Positions 8,767 to 18,391 are shown, numbered from the stretch's first letter. The stretch: DNA of 64,000 nucleotides from Dulcicalothrix desertica PCC 7102 (GCF_003991905.1 NZ_RSCL01000001.1:62001-126000); one strand, 5' to 3'. The notes: generated by a model from the letters alone, not told the origin. Program-made: numbers and translations.

Positions 8767-10389
8767 CTATTCCCACTCGATAGTTCCAGGTGGTTTCGAG
8801 GTAATGTCATAGACAACGCGGTTAACACCTTTAACTTCGTTAACTATACGATTAGAAATTACTTCCAAAACGTCATAAGGTACGCGGGCCCAATCTGCTG
8901 TCATTCCATCTTCGCTAGTAACAATTCGCAGAACAATCGGGTACGCATAAGTACGTTGGTCGCCCATTACACCAACGCTTTTTATTGGTAGTAATACTGC
9001 AAAAGCTTGCCAGCAATCATGATACAAACCATTTTGGTTAATTTCTTGCCGTACAATTAAGTCAGCATCGCGTAATATATTCAACCTCTCAGCAGTAACT
9101 TCGCCTAAAATACGAATTGCCAAACCGGGGCCTGGAAAAGGATGACGTTGAACTATTTCTTCTGGCAAACCAATTGAACGTCCGACTTTACGTACTTCGT
9201 CTTTAAAAAGCTTGCGAAGCGGTTCAATCAGTTTAAATCGTAGGTCTTTGGGCAACCCACCAACGTTATGATGACTCTTAATTTTTACTGCTACCCGTTC
9301 ACCTGTTTGTGGGTCTACGTTAGTATCAGCAGATTCGATAACATCAGGATATAACGTTCCTTGTGCTAAATAATCGAATGGCCCTAAACGTCTTGATTCT
9401 TCCTCGAAGACTCTAATGAACTCGTGTCCGATAATACGTCGTTTTTCTTCTGGGTCAGTAATACCATCAAGCGCAGTTAAAAAGCGTTGACGTGCGTTGA
9501 CATACTCTACAGGTATATGAAACTCATCTTTGAACAATTTTACTAATCGTTCTGGCTCCAACTTCCGCATAAAGCCTTGGTCAATAAACATACATGTAAG
9601 CTGTTCACCAATCGCTTTATAGAGTAAAAATGCGAGTGTCGAAGAGTCAACTCCTCCAGATAAAGCAAGTAGAACGCGCTTGTTGCCAACACGTGCTTTG
9701 ATTTCGCGTACTGCTTCTTCTACAAATGCGTCAGTCGTCCAAGTTGGTTCGCACTCACAAATGTCGTAAACGAAATTACGAATTAATGCTCCTCCACCAT
9801 GTGAGTGAACGACTTCTGGGTGAAATTGGACTCCGTAAAGTTTATGAGCATGATTAGCTATGGCAGCGCAGGGTGTGTTATCGGTATGTGCCAATAACTC
9901 AAAACCCGATGGCATGGTGTTTACAGAGTCACCGTGACTCATCCACATTGTCGTACCAGTTTCAACGTTTGCGAGTAGGTCTGTTGCGTCATCTACATAT
10001 AATGAGGCTTTTCCATATTCACCTCTAGTGGCACGCGATACTTCTCCACCCAACTGCTGCACCATTAACTGCATACCGTAGCAAACACCCATAATGGGTA
10101 TGCCCAGATGCCAAATTTCTGGGTCACAATGTGGGGCGCCTGTATCATAAACTGAACTTGGACCACCCGAAAGAATAATTCCTTTGGGATTTAGTTGACG
10201 AATTTGCTCTGCTGTGGTGCGATAGGAAAGGACTTCGGAATATACTTGAGTCTCGCGAACTCGACGAGCTATCAGTTCAGAGTACTGAGAGCCAAAATCG
10301 AGGATAACTATTATTTGGCGAGTAATAAGTCTCAAAGACTGCTTTTCCTGAGACACTTGTTCTGTTAGTAGAGTCACCGCTGTATTCAT
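8767..10389 (-). CDS. guaA: GMP synthase (glutamine-hydrolysing)
   Basis: Converts XMP, glutamine and ATP to GMP in de novo purine synthesis. At 540 residues it has the full two-part structure. The class I glutamine amidotransferase domain (about 25-220) has the nucleophile Cys in GVCYGMQ and the His-Glu pair in FHPEV. The ATP pyrophosphatase domain (about 230-415) has the P-loop [10 protein letters not shown]. The C-terminal dimerisation domain ends in KPPGTIEWE. An N-terminal extension of about 22 residues precedes the [12 protein letters not shown] start of the conserved core; the ATG at 10389 is accepted. The gene is convergent with the upstream-coordinate kinase. Confidence 0.97.
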   Translation of the reverse strand: MNTAVTLLTEQVSQEKQSLRLITRQIIVILDFGSQYSELIARRVRETQVYSEVLSYRTTAEQIRQLNPKGIILSGGPSSVYDTGAPHCDPEIWHLGIPIMGVCYGMQLMVQQLGGEVSRATRGEYGKASLYVDDATDLLANVETGTTMWMSHGDSVNTMPSGFELLAHTDNTPCAAIANHAHKLYGVQFHPEVVHSHGGGALIRNFVYDICECEPTWTTDAFVEEAVREIKARVGNKRVLLALSGGVDSSTLAFLLYKAIGEQLTCMFIDQGFMRKLEPERLVKLFKDEFHIPVEYVNARQRFLTALDGITDPEEKRRIIGHEFIRVFEEESRRLGPFDYLAQGTLYPDVIESADTNVDPQTGERVAVKIKSHHNVGGLPKDLRFKLIEPLRKLFKDEVRKVGRSIGLPEEIVQRHPFPGPGLAIRILGEVTAERLNILRDADLIVRQEINQNGLYHDCWQAFAVLLPIKSVGVMGDQRTYAYPIVLRIVTSEDGMTADWARVPYDVLEVISNRIVNEVKGVNRVVYDITSKPPGTIEWE

Positions 10390-10708
10390 GATGAATGGGA
10401 GTGTAAATGTTACGCGAAGGATAATACGAAACTCTCACAGACGCTTAAATTAAACTACGTCTGCCTCGTGACTATAATTGGGAATGGCGTTAAAAACAAA
10501 AATCTACCCTAGAGTGGATACGATAAATCACTATTTATTCTGATATTTATGATTATTCATAATAAGTTAACATAATTTTGCGATTGGGTAACAAAGAGTT
10601 AGACTTTTTACAATATCTTGATGCGGAAGCTTTTGTTACATTGTGAATTTAATTACTTTACCTGTACTGAGATAACTATAAAGCTTTTTGAATCGCCCAC
10701 TGCATTAA
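10390..10708. other. Intergenic region, guaA upstream side
   Basis: About 320 AT-rich bases that must hold the guaA promoter and the 3' UTR of the minus-strand gene arriving from 11005. No repeat family member, terminator or recognisable operator was seen. Confidence 0.4.
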
Positions 10709-11005
10709 TTACACACCAACATCTGACAACCGAGCTTGCATAACCGACCAAGATAATTTTTGCTCGATATAACGAGGGGCTTCGGGATTATAAGGGCTAG
10801 CGACTATATCGATACTTAGTATATTAGCATCATCTGGTAAAACTGGCACATCGGGGTCAGATGGTGTTCCACGTACCAACGAACTAGAAAATCCTTTAAA
10901 AACAGTAATCTCGTCCTCTTCACCATCTATAAGCGCAGTTACGACTAAAACGTGAAAAGGGCGTTTAATTGTATAACTTTCCAGTCTTTTTTCAACTGAG
11001 TTCAT
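10709..11005 (-). CDS. Conserved cyanobacterial small protein, function unknown
   Basis: 98 residues, soluble, with no membrane segment. The sequence has KRPFHVLVVTALIDGEEDEI, then VFKGFSSSLVRGT, then DPDVPVLPDDA and the block IVASPYNPEAPRYIEQKL. These resemble a small uncharacterised family conserved in cyanobacteria (I believe DUF7734, but the name is from memory). It lies 42 bases after the DUF3177 gene on the same strand, so co-transcription is likely. No catalytic motif is evident. Confidence 0.75.
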   Translation of the reverse strand: MNSVEKRLESYTIKRPFHVLVVTALIDGEEDEITVFKGFSSSLVRGTPSDPDVPVLPDDANILSIDIVASPYNPEAPRYIEQKLSWSVMQARLSDVGV

Positions 11006-11047
11006 AATAATTATTTGTATGACCTGGGTTAAAACCCAGGTTTCGTT

Positions 11048-11641
11048 TTATTGTTCGGTTGCTGACCGTCCTTGTTTGCCAAGTCTGACAATTACGAAAT
11101 AACTTAGGTAAATAACATAAATTATCAAACCCAAAATACCAAGTATTCCTAAGAACGGTACTTTTGTATTACCGTGGAAAATATCTTTAAATGCTAAAGG
11201 CGCCTCTAACCACAGTTGACAAGTACTAGTCTTGATAGCGGTATCAGAAAACCCACAACCTAGTGCAGGAGTTAATGCGATAATACCTAGAATACAATAA
11301 AAGGTGGTTGCCCATCGCCACGAGGTAAAAATTAACTTTAAGGCGCCAGACTGATATTCAATTTCATCATTCAAGTCTACCCAAAACCATAATGAAATTG
11401 GAACCAGAATCCGCGCAAGTAACCCAGAAAGAAAAGCAACCGGATACTGAGCAATCATTAAATAAAGCGTAATAGCTAACAAACTAGCCACTCGCCAGTA
11501 AATCATCAACAAATGCTGTATTGGTTGAGCTTTTTGAACAAACGCCCAAATTAGCAAGATTAAAGGAATAACTACGGTAAATAATATAGCTAATCGATAA
11601 TCAAGCCAAACTAGTCCACGATACCAACCTTCATTTCCCAT
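11048..11641 (-). CDS. DUF3177 family membrane protein
   Basis: 197 residues with four to five hydrophobic helices (about 15-32, 45-65, 68-88, 108-128 and 160-185). The WLDYRLAILFTVVIPLILL start, IYWRVASLLAITLYLMI, the ISLWFWVDLNDEIE segment and the ending SYFVIVRLGKQGRSA match the cyanobacterial DUF3177 family. The function is unknown. It probably forms a two-gene unit with the small gene downstream (10709-11005). Its upstream side carries a family A palindrome cluster. Confidence 0.9.
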   Translation of the reverse strand: MGNEGWYRGLVWLDYRLAILFTVVIPLILLIWAFVQKAQPIQHLLMIYWRVASLLAITLYLMIAQYPVAFLSGLLARILVPISLWFWVDLNDEIEYQSGALKLIFTSWRWATTFYCILGIIALTPALGCGFSDTAIKTSTCQLWLEAPLAFKDIFHGNTKVPFLGILGILGLIIYVIYLSYFVIVRLGKQGRSATEQ

Positions 11642-11670
11642 AATTAATCAATTTTAAATATATATACAGC

Positions 11671-11760
11671 TAAGAAACCCGGTTTCTAGCCATTCATTGT
11701 CGCAGACAAATCGTTGCTTTGATTACAAGATATCAATAAGAAACCAGGTTTCTGGGTTTC
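11671..11760. repeat. Family A palindromes with a shared linker
   Basis: TAAGAAACCCGGTTTCTA at 11671-11688 is followed by the linker CATTCATTGTCGCAGACAAA. A second, imperfect copy lies at about 11737-11760. The same linker lies beside the family A copy at 55.56 kb, so the mobile unit is longer than the palindrome alone. Confidence 0.8.
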
Positions 11761-11908
11761 TCAACGTGTAACAAATGACACATGATAGCATTAATAAATA
11801 AAAAGACAAGCAAAATTAAGATTTAGGAATGCTTATCTTACACGGTGGGTGCTAGACTTGCTCAAAAATCTTAGTTGCTTGCCTGACTTTAGACGCGCTC
11901 TAACTGGG

Positions 11909-12127
11909 TTATTCTTCGTATACTCTGCACTCAGCAGCGTCTGGGTTAGCGTCGCAGTATTGTTCTAAAGAGTTTTTTGGTTTTTCTTGGCGTTGGTGTG
12001 AAGCTTCAGCTTGAAGTTCTTCAACAGCGTCCCAAGCAGCAGCGCACTCAGACGACTCACCACCAGTGGCGTCGCAAACAGCGCGAGCTTGTTCGAGTTC
12101 TTGTTGGATTCTTTCTTGGATACTCAT
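11909..12127 (-). CDS. cp12: CP12, Calvin-cycle redox switch
   Basis: CP12 is a small, largely disordered protein that ties glyceraldehyde-3-phosphate dehydrogenase and phosphoribulokinase into an inactive complex in the dark. This 72-residue protein has both redox Cys pairs (Cys18 and Cys28; Cys58 and Cys67). It also has the family core AAWDAVEELQAEASH and the ending LEQYCDANPDAAECRVYEE, which inserts into GAPDH. The length is standard. The gene appears monocistronic. Confidence 0.96.
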   Translation of the reverse strand: MSIQERIQQELEQARAVCDATGGESSECAAAWDAVEELQAEASHQRQEKPKNSLEQYCDANPDAAECRVYEE

Positions 12128-12434
12128 TGGTATTACCTTAAGTGATTGTCAAACAGATTATTTCTGATTGTACCAGTATGGTTTTGATGGAAAAAACACA
12201 TTCTAGGTTGATGTAAACACCATTTTAGCGAGTGGACGCTACGTCTGGGTATATATTCCTATACTTTACATCTCAATACTATCAATACACAATAACTCGT
12301 ACCAATTCTGGATATCCTTATTGATTTTTTAAGATTTAGGCGAATAATTTTTACTGGAAAACCCGAATATACAATTACGGTTAGTCTAAGATTAGGTATA
12401 ACACCACGCTTAAACCGAAGCCTCACACAAACTC
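12128..12434. other. Divergent promoter region between cp12 and the FIST gene
   Basis: About 307 AT-rich bases between two divergent genes. They must carry both promoters. No repeat or named operator was recognised. Confidence 0.4.
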
Positions 12435-13643
12435 ATGGCACGAATGCAATGGGCGAATGCCCTATCAACCCGTCCTTCATTAGAAGCTGCTGTTAACGAA
12501 GTAGTGGAGAAAGCCACTTCGCAGTTAACGCACGAACCTCATTTAGGACTGGTATTTATATCCAGTGCATTTACAAGCGAGTATTCAAGGTTATTACCGT
12601 TGTTGGCCCAAAAGCTTTCTGTACCTGTGTTAATAGGTTGTAGTGGTGGTGGCATAGTTGGTACAAATGCTCAAAATCAAACACAGGAACTCGAAGCGGA
12701 ACCCGCGCTCGCGTTAACTTTAGCCTACTTACCAGATGTTAATGTCCAGGCATTTCATATTACCCTAGATGAACTACCCGATTTAGATAGTTCGCCAGAT
12801 GCTTGGGTTGATTTTATTGGTGTGCCCGCAAACCCAGTCCCAAAATTTATTTTGTTTTCTGGGACATTCTCAACGGGTGTTAATGATTTACTTCAAGGAC
12901 TAGATTTTGCTTATCCTGGTTCGGTGACATTAGGTGGTCAAGCGAGTGGTAGTGGTGGGTTTGGCAGTCGAGTTGCTTTGTTTTACAACGGCAAAATGCA
13001 CCGTGATGGTTTGGTAGGGGTAGCTTTGAGTGGCAATATTGTTGTAGATACAATAGTTGCCCAAGGATGCCGACCCATTGGCGAACCGCTACAAGTAACC
13101 AGAGGTGACCGCAATATTATCCTTGAACTCAACGACAAAGTGCCCCTCGCAGTGTTGCGTGACTTAGTTGCTGACCTGAGCGAAGAAGAAAAAATGCTAG
13201 CGCAGAACTGGTTATTTGTGGGGGTCGCAATGGACGAATTTAAACAAAATTTACAGCAAGGCGACTTTTTGATACGTAGCATTCTTGGCGTTGATCCCTC
13301 AGCAGGCGCCATCGCGATAGGAGATGTAGTGCGTCCAGGACAGCGCTTACAATTTCATATTCGTGACGCCCAAACCAGTGCCGAAGACCTAGAATTATTT
13401 CTACAAAGTTATCAAAAAGAGCATTTTGGACAAGAAACTCCTGTAGGCGCCTTAATGTTTTCTTGTTTAGGAAGAGGTGAAGGACTATATGGTCAACCTA
13501 ACTTTGACTCGCACTTATTCCAACGCTACCTCCACAACATACCCCTAAGCGGATTTTTCTGCGGTGGCGAAATTGGCCCCGTTAAAGGCAGAACATTTCT
13601 CCACGCTTTCACATCCGTCTTTGGTATCTGCCGTCAATTGTAA
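12435..13643 (+). CDS. FIST domain-containing protein
   Basis: 402 residues with no signal peptide or membrane helix. The N-terminal FIST domain (about 30-225) contains GLVFISSAF, VPVLIGCSGGGIVG and TLGGQASGSGG. The FIST_C part (about 235-380) contains LQFHIRDAQTSAEDL and the glycine-rich GALMFSCLGRGEGLYG and SGFFCGGEIGPV. FIST domains are thought to sense small ligands such as amino acids. Here the domain is free-standing, not fused to a kinase or chemoreceptor. The gene is convergent with the phosphoesterase and only 7 bases separate their stops. Confidence 0.92.
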   Translation: MARMQWANALSTRPSLEAAVNEVVEKATSQLTHEPHLGLVFISSAFTSEYSRLLPLLAQKLSVPVLIGCSGGGIVGTNAQNQTQELEAEPALALTLAYLPDVNVQAFHITLDELPDLDSSPDAWVDFIGVPANPVPKFILFSGTFSTGVNDLLQGLDFAYPGSVTLGGQASGSGGFGSRVALFYNGKMHRDGLVGVALSGNIVVDTIVAQGCRPIGEPLQVTRGDRNIILELNDKVPLAVLRDLVADLSEEEKMLAQNWLFVGVAMDEFKQNLQQGDFLIRSILGVDPSAGAIAIGDVVRPGQRLQFHIRDAQTSAEDLELFLQSYQKEHFGQETPVGALMFSCLGRGEGLYGQPNFDSHLFQRYLHNIPLSGFFCGGEIGPVKGRTFLHAFTSVFGICRQL

Positions 13644-13650
13644 TAGCGTA

Positions 13651-14748
13651 TTACAACAACAACGAAATATTATTATCAATCAACGCCGGATGACCCTCTT
13701 TCGTCATCGCAGCATACTTGTAAAAATAATTACTAACCTCTTTTGGAAATTGCGGATAATCAAACACTGCATCACCGTCAGCGATATTAGCCCAAAAATC
13801 GCGTAAAGTCGGCGCCAACTCTTCAGCTTTACTTACAGGTAAACTTAAAGGTGGCAACGTTAACAGCTTAACGAGAAAGGAAAAACTACGGTCGCCCATC
13901 CAAGTGCGCGAATAAGATTGTAAATTAGGAAATTCAGGTACTGACTCAACGCGATACGATAAAACCTGCAACCGACTATTTCCAACTTCATCCTGTCGAT
14001 ACTCAAATATTCTATAAGGATGTGGATAACTTACCAATGAACCAGTAGTGATATCATATACCCCGTTATCTTCGGCAATATCTTGAACGTGTAAATGCCC
14101 AGTAAAAACAAGCTTGACTTGATAACGCTGTAACACCTCTAATAACTCGCTTGCATTCTCCAGCATATAGCGATTAGCCATTGGGTGGCGCGCTTGATTC
14201 GGTAAATGTTCCACCACATTATGATGTATCATTACTAACACAAGTTCATCTTTCGCATCAGCCAACACTTTGTCTAACCACTGTAATTGTTGTGGAACTA
14301 GGCGCCCAACAAGGTTTCCTTGTTCATCAAAAGCATTAGAATTAAGAGCAACCAACCGTACACCTGGTAAAATCAAACGAGTATAATATAGTTCGTCGTT
14401 CTCGTAACCAAACTTACGGTAATACTTGGGAAAATCTTTAAAAGCAATCGATTGACTATTTGCTTCCAGAACAGGAACGTCATGATTACCAGGAATTACA
14501 TAAGCTTGAATTGGTAACTTAGCCAAACGTTGCTGCAACCAGTTATGATTATCAGGTTCGCCATGTTGAGTTAAATCACCAGGCAACAAAATAAAATCTA
14601 AATCGATTTGCATCAAATGTTCAAGTACACTTTCAAAAGCAGGAATACTCACCTCAACCAAATGAAACCGACTAGGGTGATCCCAAATAGTATGAGGAAG
14701 TGCGATATGCAAATCGCTGACTACAGCAAAACGAAAGTTCGGAATCAT
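13651..14748 (-). CDS. Calcineurin-like metallophosphoesterase
   Basis: 365 residues from ATG 14748, preferred over the frame start at 14799 because MIPNFRFAVVSDLHIA directly opens the fold. The dimetal-site motifs are all present: DLHI (D-x-H), GDLTQHGE (G-D), GNHD, the later H in MIHHNVVEH, and GHLHVQD (G-H-x-H). A C-terminal extension of about 100 residues follows the catalytic core. The substrate is unknown; the family covers cyclic nucleotides, nucleotides and phosphoproteins. It is convergent with the FIST gene and divergent from trmB. Confidence 0.9.
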   Translation of the reverse strand: MIPNFRFAVVSDLHIALPHTIWDHPSRFHLVEVSIPAFESVLEHLMQIDLDFILLPGDLTQHGEPDNHNWLQQRLAKLPIQAYVIPGNHDVPVLEANSQSIAFKDFPKYYRKFGYENDELYYTRLILPGVRLVALNSNAFDEQGNLVGRLVPQQLQWLDKVLADAKDELVLVMIHHNVVEHLPNQARHPMANRYMLENASELLEVLQRYQVKLVFTGHLHVQDIAEDNGVYDITTGSLVSYPHPYRIFEYRQDEVGNSRLQVLSYRVESVPEFPNLQSYSRTWMGDRSFSFLVKLLTLPPLSLPVSKAEELAPTLRDFWANIADGDAVFDYPQFPKEVSNYFYKYAAMTKEGHPALIDNNISLLL

Positions 14749-14829
14749 TGAACTAAGGGTAATTTTAAAGTAACGGTGTAAAAAAAGCCAAAAAAACAAT
14801 CATTATAAAAAAGTATAACGTTTAACAAT

Positions 14830-15492
14830 ATGGCTCGCGTCAGAGTTCGGCAGCACGTCAATCCGCTATCATACAAGTACCTAGCATCAACAAACCCAAT
14901 TAAATGGGAACAAATCTACACCAAACTTAATCAACCTTTACACTTAGATATCGGTTGTGCGCGTGGAAGATTTATATTACAAATGGCGCCACTTCAACCT
15001 GACTGGAATTTTTTAGGTTTAGAAATTCGCAAACCATTAGTAGAAGATGCGAACATCACACGCTCAGAATTAAACTTAACCAACGTACATTATTTATTTT
15101 GCAACGCCAATAATTCACTCAAACCATTATTATCTACACTACCTCCAGGCGTATTACAGCGAGTCTCAATTCAATTTCCTGACCCCTGGTTTAAAAATCG
15201 TCATGCCAAAAGACGTGTAGTTCAACCTGAACTAGTCACAGAATTAGCCGAATTTATGGCGCCATCGGGTATTGTATTTTTACAATCAGATATTGAATTT
15301 GTCGCCGAAGAAATGCGCGCGAGATTTTTAGAAAACCCAGCATTTAAAATACAAGGCACCGGAGAATGGTTAGCAGAAAATCCATTACCTGTACCTACTG
15401 AAAGAGAAATTTCGACACAAAGCAAAGGTGAACCAGTTTATAGGGTGGTGTTTGAGAAAATTGGCAACGGATGTAACGGATGTAACGGATGA
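14830..15492 (+). CDS. trmB: tRNA (guanine-N7-)-methyltransferase TrmB
   Basis: Methylates G46 in the variable loop of many tRNAs using S-adenosylmethionine. The 220-residue protein shows the SAM-binding LDIGCARGRFILQMA, the LGLEIRKPL loop, the family signature IQFPDPWFKNRHAKRR and the substrate-binding TEREISTQSKGEPVYR near the end. The last nine residues (GNGCNGCNG) are encoded by a tandem ATGTAACGG repeat (family C) and are probably not part of the ancestral protein. Confidence 0.96.
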   Translation: MARVRVRQHVNPLSYKYLASTNPIKWEQIYTKLNQPLHLDIGCARGRFILQMAPLQPDWNFLGLEIRKPLVEDANITRSELNLTNVHYLFCNANNSLKPLLSTLPPGVLQRVSIQFPDPWFKNRHAKRRVVQPELVTELAEFMAPSGIVFLQSDIEFVAEEMRARFLENPAFKIQGTGEWLAENPLPVPTEREISTQSKGEPVYRVVFEKIGNGCNGCNG

Positions 15493-15500
15493 GTTGTATA

Positions 15501-15710
15501 TGGAAAAACAGGATTATTAAAAAACTCACCTGGAAATTCATCAGCTAATCCAAACAACATCTTAGATTAGGTATTTGGATTACTTGCTACAGCTTGACGT
15601 AGTTCTACATCCCCATGCAACGCTATCAGTTCAAGTAAGAAAGGCGCCGTCAAAGGGTCTTGTGCAACAGTACGTGCAGTTTCAACGCTCATCACTGCTA
15701 ATTCTGTCAT
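15501..15710 (-). pseudogene. Remnant of a leucine-rich-repeat-variant-like protein
   Basis: ATG 15710 opens a frame of 47 codons stopping at 15567. After the stop the same frame continues with SKMLFGLADEFPGEFFNNPVFP before running into the family C repeat at the trmB 3' end. The segment LRQAVASNPNT followed by LADEFPGEFFNNPVFP resembles leucine-rich-repeat-variant proteins common in cyanobacteria. An in-frame TAA interrupts it, and the 3' part seems replaced by repeat DNA. Expression of the 47-residue piece is possible but unlikely to matter. Confidence 0.55.
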
Positions 15711-15830
15711 ATTATTCACACTTAGTAGTATGCTTATACTGTTAATGAAACTAATATGGCATAAAAAAGGCGCCTATTACCTGTGAATATTTACAGAGAA
15801 ATTATGAATTTTTATAAAAAAATTGGAAAT

Positions 15831-15914
15831 TGATCCCCCCTAACAAGAACGCGAATTCGGGGGGACAAGAGAAGTATTCTTAGCCCCCCAAAACATCGTT
15901 CTTGTTGGGGGGAT
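15831..15914. repeat. Family B inverted repeat, diverged copy
   Basis: Arms built from CCCCCC/GGGGGG runs and TAACAAGAACG/CGTTCTTGTT face each other. It sits 27 bases after the stop of the minus-strand REC-AlbA_2 gene, again at a gene 3' end. Confidence 0.75.
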
Positions 15915-15941
15915 TATATAATTTAGTTACAATCTTGTAAC

Positions 15942-16973
15942 TCACATATAATCATAGATATCTGGGACTTCAAGAGATTTAGAAGTATTACCCGCTCGAA
16001 TATAAAATTCTAGTTTTTCCTTACCTTTCATAAAAGCTCGTTTAGCTGATTTTCTAACGTCAACAGCACAAACATCTTTACCTTCAAGATTTTCAAACCT
16101 AATTTTAACTAGTTGGGTAAAGCTGGCACCAATACGGTCGCAAATGAGATTGATGATTGTCTGTTCAAATTGGTCAACATTTTTCTTAGAAAGTAATGAC
16201 AGGTCTTTTTCTAAACCAAATATATTACCATTATCTTCTACACCAATGATAAGAGTTCCTCCATCGCAATTGAGAAATGCTGCAATTGTTTTGAGAACAC
16301 TCAGTCTCAGGTCTTCGTTTTTGCGCTCTTGCCTAACATCCCATTGCAGGGTACTTTTATATTCAAGGGTAGGGCTTTCTGGTAACTTGATTAATTCTGC
16401 TATTGGTCGAAAATCACCTATCTTACGGAAAGTAGTCAGAAAACGTCGTAGTTTCCTTTCGTCTATTTGCTTTTCTAAAATTTCCCTACTGTCAGCAGCA
16501 TCAATTACAGTTCTGTTAATAACGGCAATATACTGTCCCCAATAATTGTTTTCTAAATTTTCTCTATTTTCATCAATCCATTGTTCATTTTGGACATTTC
16601 CCCAACGATTAAAATATGCTATCGCTTCTTGAATCGATTGGTGTAATGGCTCAAATACATTTCCATATATATTTTTAGACATATAATCCCAGGCGCCCAT
16701 CTTCAAAGCATTTCTACAATCTGTAACAGTATCGTTAGCAGTTAATATAATGACAACTGAAGAAATATTTAGCTCCTTTACTCGCTCAACAATAGTAAAA
16801 CCGCTATCATCCTGCTCCATTCTCATATCGGAAATTATCACATCAAATGATTCGTTTAGTTTTTGAGTTGCTTCAGCAACACTAGAAGCTGTTTCAATAT
16901 TTTTATAGCCAAACTCCTCCCTGAACCCACGATTATCTTCTACTATGAGCAAATGAATATTCCCTGTTTGCAT
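15942..16973 (-). CDS. Response regulator with C-terminal AlbA_2 (Schlafen-type) domain
   Basis: 343 residues. A receiver domain (1-120) keeps the acidic pocket (VEDN), the phosphoacceptor Asp49 (VIISDMRM) and the Lys in MSKN. A helical linker (about 125-205) with no recognised family follows. The C-terminal domain (about 208-343) begins ESPTLEYKSTL and continues FLNCDGGTLIIGVEDNGNIFGLEKD, the signature of AlbA_2/Schlafen-like putative DNA- or RNA-binding domains. It ends at FYIRAGNTSKSLE. The gene follows the HATPase gene (17048-18022) by 74 bases on the same strand, so the two are likely one two-component unit. Confidence 0.85.
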   Translation of the reverse strand: MQTGNIHLLIVEDNRGFREEFGYKNIETASSVAEATQKLNESFDVIISDMRMEQDDSGFTIVERVKELNISSVVIILTANDTVTDCRNALKMGAWDYMSKNIYGNVFEPLHQSIQEAIAYFNRWGNVQNEQWIDENRENLENNYWGQYIAVINRTVIDAADSREILEKQIDERKLRRFLTTFRKIGDFRPIAELIKLPESPTLEYKSTLQWDVRQERKNEDLRLSVLKTIAAFLNCDGGTLIIGVEDNGNIFGLEKDLSLLSKKNVDQFEQTIINLICDRIGASFTQLVKIRFENLEGKDVCAVDVRKSAKRAFMKGKEKLEFYIRAGNTSKSLEVPDIYDYM

Positions 16974-17047
16974 TTATTTAATGCACCTTGTATTAGTTCA
17001 TAGTCAAATATAACTCATTCTTGATTTATTACTGCATAACTTTATAT

Positions 17048-18022
17048 TTATTCATAATGATAGATTATATGATTATCTTTCTCATACGGTATAAAAATTT
17101 CAAATTTAACTCCGTTTTTTCCGCTTTCACGGATATAGGCATCCATCATACCAAAGGTCTTACGAATAATAAAAAGTCCTAAGCCACTACCTCTATCTTC
17201 AGAAGAAGTTGTTTTAAAAGGTTGAAAAATCCAATCTTTTTTGTCATCTGGTACGCCTTTACCATTGTCTGAAAACTCAATCGAAAGAAATTTTTGTTTA
17301 CCAGAGATGTTAGAATTGCAAATTGCTGAAGGATTAACTACATCCTTAGAAGTAATGTAAATCTCCAAATCAGTTTTATCAGAGTTGTGCTTAAGAGAAT
17401 TTTCCAGTAATTCTTGAATGGCGCTCTTAATTTTTTCCTCATCACCTTCAAATTCTTGGTCACCATTACGAATATCTAAGTAAATAGTTGCATGTTCAAT
17501 TTTCTGATTGGCTTCCCATTTCTCAAATAACTTCTTAACTAGAAAACGATGACGTTTAATTATAATTCCCTGATTTATTGTTTTTAAGTCATTTAATGCA
17601 GCTTGGGTAAATTCCAATTGAGTAAGTAACTTATTAAATCGACTATACTGAGGAGTATCAGGTTGAATTTTTAGTATTGCTCGTTGAGTTTTAGACTTGA
17701 TTGTCGCTAACTCGTTATTGACAAAATCAGAAATATCGTGAGCAGTCTTAGAAATTATTGCCAAGATTTCTTCATAATCATCATGAGGTATTTGAGCAAT
17801 TTGTGATTTTTGTTCTGCCTTAAAACGTCCTATCTGCTCAGATACATTCTCAATATTTTTGATGATACTACTGAGTAAGGGATCTTCAGTTTCTGAAAAG
17901 TGTAAAATGCGAAAAGCGATACTTTTGAGAATAGCAATCTCATTAGCGATTTTGTGATACATTCCTCGGTTAAGCATTTCGTTATCGCTTAAACCGCTTT
18001 GAGAATCAATAATAGTAACCAT
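17048..18022 (-). CDS. Sensor-less histidine-kinase-like ATPase
   Basis: 324 residues from ATG 18022 (frame open to 18067). There is no transmembrane or PAS/GAF sensor. A helical N-terminal half carries two candidate phosphoacceptors: His23 in YHKIANEIA, resembling the H-x-x-x-N box of HisKA_2 kinases, and the AHDISDFVNNELA segment near 110. The C-terminal HATPase is complete: ELLENSLKH (N box), DNGKGVPDD (G1), FQPFKTT and GSGLGLFIIRKTF (G2). It is the likely kinase partner of the downstream REC-AlbA_2 protein. What activates it cannot be read from the sequence. Confidence 0.8.
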   Translation of the reverse strand: MVTIIDSQSGLSDNEMLNRGMYHKIANEIAILKSIAFRILHFSETEDPLLSSIIKNIENVSEQIGRFKAEQKSQIAQIPHDDYEEILAIISKTAHDISDFVNNELATIKSKTQRAILKIQPDTPQYSRFNKLLTQLEFTQAALNDLKTINQGIIIKRHRFLVKKLFEKWEANQKIEHATIYLDIRNGDQEFEGDEEKIKSAIQELLENSLKHNSDKTDLEIYITSKDVVNPSAICNSNISGKQKFLSIEFSDNGKGVPDDKKDWIFQPFKTTSSEDRGSGLGLFIIRKTFGMMDAYIRESGKNGVKFEIFIPYEKDNHIIYHYE

Positions 18023-18102
18023 AATAAAATATTCTTCTTGCTTGCCAGTAGTATAATTGTATAGCAAAAGTCATCTGTAATGGCTGAAAATAATGAATTT
18101 TT

Positions 18103-18386
18103 ATGAAAGAGCTTAAAAGCCTAAATGACGCTTATGAGTTATTACAACAGCTTGGCGCCTCTCCTAAGTTAATTTGCCATGTACGTTTAGTTGGAGAAGC
18201 TGCTGATTTATTACTGTATAAAATTGAACAAATTGGTATTAAAGTAGATGCAAATTTTGTGCGCTTAGGCGTTGCTTTACATGATGCAGGTAAAATTATT
18301 TACACAGAGGAGTTAACAAATAAGGGTTATCAACAGATTTTGAAATGATTGCATTAGGTGGAGAAGAAAGATTAGCTAGAAGTTAA
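18103..18386 (+). pseudogene. HD-domain phosphohydrolase remnant with internal deletion
   Basis: The first 75 codons encode the start of an HD-domain protein (LRLVGEAADLLLYKIEQIG-type helices, then LGVALHDAGKI with the HD pair). The frame then stops at 18348. From 18336 a second frame encodes DFEMIALGGEERLARS and stops at 18386, which resembles the C-terminal end of the same family. The simplest reading is an internal deletion of over 300 bases that joined the two ends out of frame. The family identity rests on the HD motif and overall pattern. Confidence 0.6.
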
Positions 18387-18391
18387 ATAAC

